NCBI RefSeq assembly: GCF_934295145.1 | Contig: NZ_CAKRAS010000024.1 | Span: forward strand, 1-44,751 | DNA from: an uncultured Eubacterium sp. | GTDB lineage: Bacteria; Bacillota; Clostridia; Lachnospirales; Lachnospiraceae | Direction of reading: 5' to 3' | DNA length: 44,751 nucleotides | In this document: in pieces, positions 7,731 to 14,622 of the stretch | Layout of the letters: each line of letters begins with the position of its first letter | How positions within the stretch are numbered: the first letter of the stretch is position 1 | The notes under the pieces: model-generated | Seen by the model: only the letters and a program-made list of their open reading frames with translations | Databases searched by the model: none | What the model was told of the DNA's origin: nothing | Made by a program: the position numbers and the translations under genes

Positions 7731-9267
7731 CATAGATCCACAGTCCTGGAAGGCAGATATGCCGAGTTTCCGGGAAAAAACAAAAGCGTTTTACAATGGA
7801 GAAATGAGCAAAGGTGATTATAAAGGTTATTCCGGTCGTTACGGAAGTTATGCACAGAAAGGCGGAAAAGCAAGTATGTTGCGTCTGCGTATGACAGCAG
7901 GGCGTGTAACAAAGGAAAAACTTGCATTTATTGCAGAATCCATTCGAAAATATAATGTGAAAAAAGCACATTTTACAACGTGCGAGACAATTCAGCTGCA
8001 TGATCTGCAGCAGGAAGAACTGTGTCAGATCATGGAAGATGCGCTTGATGTTGGAATTGTTACGATGGGCGGTGGCGGAGATTTCCCGCGAAATGTCATG
8101 TGTTCTCCGTTGTCCGGTGTAGAAGCGGATGAGTATTTTGATGTACGTCCGTGGGCGGAGGCAGCCGGAGAATATTTGATGACCTTTATCAATGCGGAGA
8201 AAATGCCGCGTAAGCTGAAAGTATGTTTTTCCAATTCGCCGAAAAATATTCCACATGCTACTTATCGTGATCTTGGCTTTGTGGCAACAAAAGAAGGAAA
8301 ATTTGATGTATACAGTGCCGGCGGGCTTGGCAATAATGCCAGATTTGGTGTGAAAGTTGCAGAAGCGGTAGAGCCGGAGATGATCTTATATTACATTAAA
8401 GCGATGTGGCTGACCTTCCGTACATATGGAAATTATGAGAACCGCGGAAAAGCCAGAACACGCTACATGCAGGAAATCTGTGGTGGTGCAGAAAATTATG
8501 CCAAGGCATATCAGGGAAAACTGGCTGAGGTGCTGGCTTCCGGAGAAGATTTGAAAATCTCTGTAGATCCGCAGCCGGTGAACAAAAAAGATGATGGAGT
8601 ACGTATTTCCGGAGCACGTGTTTTACCACAGAAACAGATTGGATTATATACAGTCATCTGGCATCCAATTGGAGGACAGCCGAAGGTAGAAGAATTGTGT
8701 GCACTTTCCGATGCAATTCAGGAGATGGAAGAGGTGGAAATCCGCCTTGCTCCAGATGAGACAGCATATATCATTAATCTGACCGGGTCAGAGGTGGAAA
8801 AAGTGCTGGACGCGACACCGAGCAGTGCAAATACAGTATTTGAGACAAGTGTCAGCTGTATCGGCGCATCAATTTGTCAGGTAGGACTGCGTGATTCCCA
8901 GGCACTTTTACAGGCTTGTGTGGAAACCGTTCGTGAAGCGAATATTCCAAACGGTGCGTTACCGCAGATTCATATTTCCGGATGTCCATCATCCTGTGGT
9001 ACCCATCAGACTGGTGTGATCGGATTCCGCGGTGCGGTAAAACGTGTGGATGATCAGCCGAAAAATGCATTTGTACTGTTTGCAAATGGTGCGGAACGTC
9101 AGGGCGAAGAGCGTATGGGACGTGAGATTGGTACCATGGAAGAATCAGTGATTCCACAGTTTTTGGTAGAACTTGGACAGGCAGTGGCAGCTTCTGGCAT
9201 GGATTACCTGAGTTGGGCACAGAAAAATCCGGAAGGAATTGATAAAGTAGCAGAAAAGTATGTGTAG
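7723..9267 (+). CDS. Siroheme-[4Fe-4S] nitrite/sulfite reductase family protein
   Basis: This 514-aa hemoprotein-subunit-like reductase catalyses six-electron reduction of nitrite or sulfite in this family. The N-terminal ferredoxin-like half carries RLRMTAGRVTKEKLAF and FTTCETIQLHDLQ. The siroheme/4Fe-4S ligands are in the C-terminal half, CIGASIC (CX5C, about residues 378-384) and SGCPSSCG (CX3C, about 419-426). An ATG at 7717 sits directly on the GGAGG site (7709-7713), so I chose the ATG at 7723, 9 bp from it. The sequence does not separate nitrite from sulfite as substrate. No sulfate-activation, ferredoxin or siroheme-synthesis genes lie nearby. The coupled 142-aa protein upstream is its only obvious partner. 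Confidence 0.88.
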   Translation: MNNIDPQSWKADMPSFREKTKAFYNGEMSKGDYKGYSGRYGSYAQKGGKASMLRLRMTAGRVTKEKLAFIAESIRKYNVKKAHFTTCETIQLHDLQQEELCQIMEDALDVGIVTMGGGGDFPRNVMCSPLSGVEADEYFDVRPWAEAAGEYLMTFINAEKMPRKLKVCFSNSPKNIPHATYRDLGFVATKEGKFDVYSAGGLGNNARFGVKVAEAVEPEMILYYIKAMWLTFRTYGNYENRGKARTRYMQEICGGAENYAKAYQGKLAEVLASGEDLKISVDPQPVNKKDDGVRISGARVLPQKQIGLYTVIWHPIGGQPKVEELCALSDAIQEMEEVEIRLAPDETAYIINLTGSEVEKVLDATPSSANTVFETSVSCIGASICQVGLRDSQALLQACVETVREANIPNGALPQIHISGCPSSCGTHQTGVIGFRGAVKRVDDQPKNAFVLFANGAERQGEERMGREIGTMEESVIPQFLVELGQAVAASGMDYLSWAQKNPEGIDKVAEKYV

Positions 9268-9363
9268 TCAGCAATGTTTTTTTGAGAAAAGTGCATTGGT
9301 GAAAAGAAGCTGAATGGATAGAAATAGATTTGATGTGTTTCAGAAGGTGAGGAGGAAAACGCG

Positions 9364-9852
9364 ATGGAGCGTCGGGATAAAATTAATTATTACCTGGATC
9401 TGGCTGAAATAGTGGGACAGCGGGGAACCTGTCTGCGCAGACGTTATGGTGCTGTTATCGTAAAAAACGATGAAGTAATCTCCACCGGTTACGTGGGAGC
9501 ACCAAGAGGCAGAAGAAACTGTTCTGACCTTGGTGTCTGTATCCGGCAGAAAATGAATGTGCCGAGAGGTGAGCGCTATGAGCTTTGTCGCAGTGTGCAT
9601 GCGGAGGCCAATGCTATTATCAGTGCATCCAGAGGAAAAATGATCGGAAGTACGTTGTATCTGGTTGGAAAAGAAGTGGACACAGGGGAATATGTAAAAA
9701 ATTCCAATAGCTGTTCCATGTGCAAGCGAATGATCATTAATGCCGGAATTGACCGGGTGTATATTCGAAATACCAAGGATGAGTATCGTATGATTCAGGT
9801 GCAGCAGTGGATTGATGATGATGAATCTCTGGCAGGAACGTTTGGATACTAA
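9364..9852 (+). CDS. dCMP/cytidine deaminase family protein
   Basis: This 162-aa zinc deaminase is of the deoxycytidylate deaminase/ComEB type and probably feeds dUMP synthesis. The zinc site is intact: HAEANAI (His and catalytic Glu, about residues 79-85) and CSMCKRM (two Cys, about 117-123). Further conserved Cys (GTCLRRRYGAV, CSDLGVC, YELCRSVHAE) match the family form seen in Lachnospiraceae. A GGTGAGGAGG site lies 9 bp before the ATG. The 96-bp gap from the reductase has no clear terminator. Confidence 0.9.
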   Translation: MERRDKINYYLDLAEIVGQRGTCLRRRYGAVIVKNDEVISTGYVGAPRGRRNCSDLGVCIRQKMNVPRGERYELCRSVHAEANAIISASRGKMIGSTLYLVGKEVDTGEYVKNSNSCSMCKRMIINAGIDRVYIRNTKDEYRMIQVQQWIDDDESLAGTFGY

Positions 9853-9955
9853 AATAAACGATATGTAAAAGCGAATCGAAAGTCAATCATAACTAAGAAA
9901 AAGTGATACGAAGATACTGAAATCAGGATAAAAACAAGGCAGGTAAAAGAAAGAT

Positions 9956-10930
9956 ATGATACAGGATATTGCACCATTTCATTTTAATAACGAGTGGCAT
10001 AAATTACAACCGGAGAAAAATGACTGGATCATCTGTATGCAGGAACGGAAAATATTGCTGCGTGGAACAAAGGAAGCCATTTCTTTTCCACGTTATCATG
10101 AATTAAAGGAACAGGTGCAGAACGGGGATCGGTTTGTGTATCTGTTTGCAGTCGGTGAGGAACGATTTTTCCTGTATCAGCATCATCAGTACAAAGATCG
10201 TGAAGAACTTAATCTGGTGCATTTGGGACAGTCTTGTGAGAAAAAGCAGCAGGAGGATTCGGATAAACAATCTGGTGAGGAAAAACAGCAGAAAGATTCA
10301 ACGGAGCAGTTGAATGAGAAACCAGAGTTTCACTATGAAACAACCAGATATTTGCGTGGTGCGGCACCACAGCATCTGTGCTATGCAGGTTTGGTTGGTG
10401 CACAGTTAGCAGGCTGGTATGCGGCGCATCGTTTTTGCGGAGGATGTGGAACCCGCATGATTCCGGATGAGAGGGAGCGAATGATGCGCTGTCCGGTTTG
10501 CGGTCAGATGGAATATCCAAAGATTTGTCCATGCGTGATCATCGGAGTGATGCACAAGGGGAAAATTCTGGTCAGCTGGTACAAAAATGGTTTCCGGGAT
10601 CATTATGCGCTGATAGCCGGTTTTGCGGAGGTGGGGGAGACCATCGAGGAAACCGTTGCAAGGGAAGTGTACGAGGAGACGCATTTGCATGTGAAAAATC
10701 TGCGTTATTATAAAAGTCAGCCATGGCCGTATTCAGAAAGTCTGTTGTTTGGATTTTTTTGTGAATTGGATGGAGAAAATCATATCATCATTCAGGAGGA
10801 TGAACTTGCCATGGCAAAATGGGTGACACCGGAAGAGATTTTTGAGTCACCGGACAATTTTTCACTGACAAATGAGATGATTTGCAAATTTAAAGAGGAT
10901 ATGACAGAGTATAAACATCTTTGCTTGTAA
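9956..10930 (+). CDS. nudC: NAD+ diphosphatase NudC
   Basis: This 324-aa protein hydrolyses NAD(H) to NMN(H) plus AMP and, in characterised homologues, also decaps NAD-capped RNA. It has the NudC layout: a variable N-terminal domain, a four-Cys zinc ribbon (FCGGCGTRM … CPVCGQMEYP, about residues 160-187), the Nudix box GFAEVGETIEET…REVYEETHL (about 222-245), and the NADH-specific SQPWPYSESLL about 17 residues later. A low-complexity Lys/Glu/Gln/Ser linker of about 30 residues (about 97-126) separates the first domain from the ribbon, making it longer than E. coli NudC (257 aa). A weak AAAGAAAG ribosome binding site precedes the ATG. Confidence 0.93.
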   Translation: MIQDIAPFHFNNEWHKLQPEKNDWIICMQERKILLRGTKEAISFPRYHELKEQVQNGDRFVYLFAVGEERFFLYQHHQYKDREELNLVHLGQSCEKKQQEDSDKQSGEEKQQKDSTEQLNEKPEFHYETTRYLRGAAPQHLCYAGLVGAQLAGWYAAHRFCGGCGTRMIPDERERMMRCPVCGQMEYPKICPCVIIGVMHKGKILVSWYKNGFRDHYALIAGFAEVGETIEETVAREVYEETHLHVKNLRYYKSQPWPYSESLLFGFFCELDGENHIIIQEDELAMAKWVTPEEIFESPDNFSLTNEMICKFKEDMTEYKHLCL

Positions 10931-11062
10931 GGTAGAGTTTTCTCTGGAATGCAATGAATGATAAACAGATGGATATTTTAAATAGGTTTTAATAAAAGCA
11001 GCATCAAAATATAAAAGTATACAACTGATAACGCTAGAAACGGTAGGAGCATAGAAAATAAT

Positions 11063-12277
11063 ATGATAAAACAGGAAAATCTGGCAATTGTTACATTGAA
11101 AAAAGGAGAAGGACGTACCATCAAAGCGGGTGGTGCATGGGTCTTCCATAATGAGATTGAGACCATTACCGGTCGTTTTCATAATGGAGATATCGTGTTG
11201 GTGCATGATTTCGATGGATACCCGATGGGAAAGGGCTATATTAATCAAAATTCAAAAATTCGTGTACGTCTGTTGACGCGACATGTGGAGCAGGAGATTG
11301 ATGAGGCGTTTTTTGAAATGCGTCTGCAGAACGCATGGAATTACCGCAAAGATACGGTGGACACATCTTCCTGCCGCCTGGTATTTGGCGAGGCAGATTT
11401 CCTGCCGGGAATCGTTATTGATAAATATGAAGATGTGCTGGTAATGGAGTGCCTGACACTTGGAATGGAACGGTATAAAGAACTGCTGGCAGAACTGATG
11501 AAACAGATCCTTGCAAAAGATGGCATTGAAATTCGTGGCGTTTATGAGCGAAGCGATGCAAAAGAGCGGGAAAAAGAAGGATTAAGCAGGATAAAAGGTT
11601 TCATTGGAAATGAATTTGATACAAACGTGGAAATTGTGGAAAACGGTGTGCACTATATGGTTGATGTGGTGAACGGTCAAAAAACCGGATTTTTCCTGGA
11701 TCAGAAATACAACCGTCTGGCGATCCAGAAGTTGTGCAAAGGAAAGCGAGTATTGGACTGTTTTACCCATATGGGAACCTTTGCGTTGAATGCGGGAATC
11801 GCGGGGGCAAGCGAAGTAACCGGACTGGATATTTCTGAATTTGCGGTAGAGCAGGCAACGGAAAATGCAAAACGCAATGGCTTGAGTGATATTGTAAAAT
11901 TCCGCGCGGCAAACGTACTGGACGAACTTCCGAAACTGGCGGCAGTCGGAGAAAAATACGATGTGGTGATTTTGGATCCACCGGCCTTTACAAAATCCCG
12001 TCAGGCAACTAAAAATGCCATCAAAGGTTACAGAGAAATCAACATGAAAGGTTTGAAACTGGTGAAAGACGGCGGCTATCTGGCAACCTGTTCCTGTTCT
12101 CATTTCATGACGCAGGAACTGCTGGCAAAGACCATCCGCGAGGCAGCGCGTTCTACCCATAAGCGACTGCGGCAGGTAGAGTTTCGGACACAATCTGCGG
12201 ATCATCCGATTTTATGGGCGGCAGATGAATCTTATTATCTCAAGTTCTTCATCTTCCAGGTCGTTGACGAAAAATAA
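11063..12277 (+). CDS. PUA-domain class I SAM rRNA methyltransferase (RlmI-like)
   Basis: This 404-aa predicted 23S rRNA m5C methyltransferase is of the RlmI/YwbD family. The N-terminal PUA domain (about residues 5-80: GGAWVFHNEIETI…GDIVLVHDFDGYPMGKGYIN) is followed by an EEHEE-like region with the conserved GxxVDVxxGQKTGFFLDQ-type block (about 200-214). Next comes methyltransferase motif I, LDCFTHMGTFALNAG (about 231-245), and VILDPPAFTKS (about 301-311). A catalytic-region Cys pair is present in LATCSCSHFM (about 342-351). A terminator follows. Confidence 0.9.
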   Translation: MIKQENLAIVTLKKGEGRTIKAGGAWVFHNEIETITGRFHNGDIVLVHDFDGYPMGKGYINQNSKIRVRLLTRHVEQEIDEAFFEMRLQNAWNYRKDTVDTSSCRLVFGEADFLPGIVIDKYEDVLVMECLTLGMERYKELLAELMKQILAKDGIEIRGVYERSDAKEREKEGLSRIKGFIGNEFDTNVEIVENGVHYMVDVVNGQKTGFFLDQKYNRLAIQKLCKGKRVLDCFTHMGTFALNAGIAGASEVTGLDISEFAVEQATENAKRNGLSDIVKFRAANVLDELPKLAAVGEKYDVVILDPPAFTKSRQATKNAIKGYREINMKGLKLVKDGGYLATCSCSHFMTQELLAKTIREAARSTHKRLRQVEFRTQSADHPILWAADESYYLKFFIFQVVDEK

Positions 12278-12284
12278 GAGGGTG

Positions 12285-12324
12285 AAAAGAGAGTAGATCT
12301 GCGGAGGGTTTACTTTCTTTTTTT
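12285..12324 (+). terminator. Terminator after the RlmI-like gene
   Basis: AAAGAGAGTA/TACTTTCTTT forms a 10-bp stem with one G-U pair and runs into TTTTTTT. Confidence 0.75.
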
Positions 12325-12453
12325 GTACACTAAGAAAATATTTTGTATTTGGGGTTTAGAAAGTTTTTATGTTTTTTTCATGGAAAAGACAAGGGTATAT
12401 GTTACAATTACTATAAATATGGGGATTACAGAGGTAAGGAGAATTATTAAGGA

Positions 12454-13245
12454 ATGGATGAGAAAGTAAACGTAACAGATCGAGAAAAAACAGTAAATGA
12501 TGAAACAAATACAGATACAGCAATGAAAGAAAAGCTGGATGAGGCAGAGTACATGGAAGCAGATATGCCGGAACAACCAGAGGAACAGGACGGGACAGGA
12601 TCGGGAGAAACTACAAGTAACCTGCCATTGGCAGCAGATCAGTTGGATCTGGCGAAACAATACAAACAGATGATGATGTTTTATGAAGCGGGCATCCGTC
12701 AGCTGACGACGAAACTGCAGATTTTGAACCGGGAATTTGAACAGAGCAACGATCGTAATCCGATTGAAAATATCAAAAGCCGTATCAAATCTGCGGAGAG
12801 TATTGCAAAGAAGATGGAACGAAAAGGTCTGCCGATGACGTTAAGCTGCCTGACAAACAATATTTATGACATTGCGGGCATTCGTGTCATCTGCCCATTT
12901 ATCACGGATGTGTATGAGGTGGCCCGGATGCTGCTCAGTCAGACAGATGTAGAATTAGTAGAGGTCAAAGATTATATTCGTGAACCGAAGGAAAATGGTT
13001 ACCGCAGCCTGCATTTGATCGTAAAAATCAATGTATTCTTTTCTGATGGTATGCGTCAGGTTCCAGTGGAAGTGCAGATGCGGACCATTGCCATGAATTT
13101 CTGGGCGAGTACCGAGCATCAGCTGCGTTATAAAAAGGATAAAGTGTTTACACCGGAGATGCACGAACGACTGAAAAAATGTGCGGATATCATGGCGGAT
13201 GCGGATTATCAGATGCAGAAACTTGCAGAAGAGATACATTTCTGA
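12454..13245 (+). CDS. Small alarmone (p)ppGpp synthetase, RelQ/YjbM family
   Basis: This 263-aa single-domain GTP pyrophosphokinase makes (p)ppGpp and has no hydrolase, TGS or ACT domain. The synthetase core covers about residues 65-255. Landmarks are RIKSAESIAKKMERKG (about 109-124), IYDIAGIRVICPF (about 137-149), REPKENGYRSLHLIV (about 176-190, with the GYRSLH signature) and EVQMRTIAMNFWASTEHQLRYK (about 205-226). It is longer than B. subtilis SAS1 (211 aa) because of an acidic, low-complexity N-terminal tail of about 55 residues (MDEKVNVTDREKTVNDE…EEQDGTGSG). AAGGAG is 12 bp upstream of the chosen ATG. The tail could be regulatory (inference). Confidence 0.92.
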   Translation: MDEKVNVTDREKTVNDETNTDTAMKEKLDEAEYMEADMPEQPEEQDGTGSGETTSNLPLAADQLDLAKQYKQMMMFYEAGIRQLTTKLQILNREFEQSNDRNPIENIKSRIKSAESIAKKMERKGLPMTLSCLTNNIYDIAGIRVICPFITDVYEVARMLLSQTDVELVEVKDYIREPKENGYRSLHLIVKINVFFSDGMRQVPVEVQMRTIAMNFWASTEHQLRYKKDKVFTPEMHERLKKCADIMADADYQMQKLAEEIHF

Positions 13246-13288
13246 TATGATGTGCGTCAGAAAAACAGGGAGAATTTAAATAGAGTCT

Positions 13289-14455
13289 ATGAAGGAAGAA
13301 AAGAAAACTACAGCCTGCAAGGTCGCAAAAAAATGTGGCGGATGCCAGTATCAGGGCATTCCATATGAAAAACAGCTGCAGGACAAGCAAAAAGCAGTCC
13401 GTCAGTTAATGCAGCCATTTTGTAAAACAGAAGAAATTACCAGAATGAAAGATCCATATCATTACCGAAACAAAGTGCATGCAGTGTTTGCACGGAAAAA
13501 AGACGGTACGATCATTTCCGGTGTTTACGAGGAAGGTACACACAGGGTTGTTCCGGTGGAAGCCTGTCAGATCGAAGATGAAAAAGCAGATGCCATCATC
13601 AATGACATCCGTGGACTTTTAAAATCTTTTAAGATAAAAACATATAATGAAGATACCGGCTACGGCCTGTTGCGCCATGTGCTGATCCGCCGCGGATTTA
13701 CTACAGGTGAGATTATGGTCGTTCTGGTACTGGGCTCTCCGGTAATGCCGTCAAAGAATAATTTTGTCAAAGCATTGCGGAAACTGCATCCGGAGATCAC
13801 AACAGTTGTGTTGAATGTGAATGACAAGCGTACCAGTATGGTACTCGGTGACCGTGAGACAACAATTTACGGAAAAGGTTATATTGAAGATACATTGTGC
13901 GGACTTACCTTCCGCATTTCTTCCAGATCTTTTTATCAGATCAATCCGGTTCAGACGGAGAAACTGTATGGAAAGGCTATGGAACTTGCCGGACTGACAG
14001 GCAAAGAGCGTGTCATTGATGCATATTGTGGCATTGGAACCATCGGAATGGTCGCTGCAAAATCTGCAAAAGAAGTCATTGGTGTGGAACTGAATCCGGA
14101 TGCAGTGCGGGATGCGGTCAAAAATGCAAAACGCAACCAGATGAAAAATATCCGTTTTTATCAGGATGACGCCGGACGTTTTATGGAAAAAATGGCGGCA
14201 AAGGGTGAAAAGGCAGATGTCGTATTTATGGATCCGCCAAGAAGTGGCAGTACAGAACAGTTTATGAAATCCGCTGTGACACTGGCGCCGCAGAAAATCG
14301 TCTATATTTCCTGTGATCCGCAGACCCAGGCGAGGGATCTGAAATATCTGACAAAGCATGGATATAAAGCAATGGGAGCATATCCGTATGACATGTTTCC
14401 GTTTACAAAGCACGCAGAAAATATCGTACTTCTGGTGAAAAATCAACACAAATAA
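13289..14455 (+). CDS. TrmA/RlmD-family RNA (uracil-C5) methyltransferase without TRAM domain
   Basis: This 388-aa [4Fe-4S]-containing RNA uracil-5 methyltransferase probably acts on 23S rRNA or tRNA. The Fe-S ligands are at the very N-terminus (CX5CGGC, residues 10-19), with the fourth Cys in VPVEACQIED (about residue 92). Further landmarks are FYQINPVQTEKLYG (about 215-228), motif I DAYCGIGTIGM (about 246-256), MDPPRSGS (about 313-320) and the nucleophile Cys in YISCDPQTQARDL (about 342). Most RumA/RlmCD enzymes have an N-terminal TRAM domain of about 60 residues, and this protein starts directly at the cluster. The upstream ribosome binding site is weak. The gene follows relQ by 43 bp and is probably co-transcribed. 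Confidence 0.9.
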   Translation: MKEEKKTTACKVAKKCGGCQYQGIPYEKQLQDKQKAVRQLMQPFCKTEEITRMKDPYHYRNKVHAVFARKKDGTIISGVYEEGTHRVVPVEACQIEDEKADAIINDIRGLLKSFKIKTYNEDTGYGLLRHVLIRRGFTTGEIMVVLVLGSPVMPSKNNFVKALRKLHPEITTVVLNVNDKRTSMVLGDRETTIYGKGYIEDTLCGLTFRISSRSFYQINPVQTEKLYGKAMELAGLTGKERVIDAYCGIGTIGMVAAKSAKEVIGVELNPDAVRDAVKNAKRNQMKNIRFYQDDAGRFMEKMAAKGEKADVVFMDPPRSGSTEQFMKSAVTLAPQKIVYISCDPQTQARDLKYLTKHGYKAMGAYPYDMFPFTKHAENIVLLVKNQHK

Positions 14456-14622
14456 ATTTGCGCAGGAAGACAGTTTTTTTGTAAAACCAAAACAATACAG
14501 TTGGAAAATGCCAAATGATAATAAAAATTCAATGGTGTTCTTACGTAGAAAAATCTGGTAAAATAAAATTTAATGATAATACGAATAAACAATTAGATGG
14601 TTAAATCAGTAGGAGAATGAGT

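Noticed and set aside
7600..8256. 218-aa minus-strand frame under the siroheme reductase start
   Set aside because: The opposite strand carries the conserved reductase, and the translated text has no recognisable domain.
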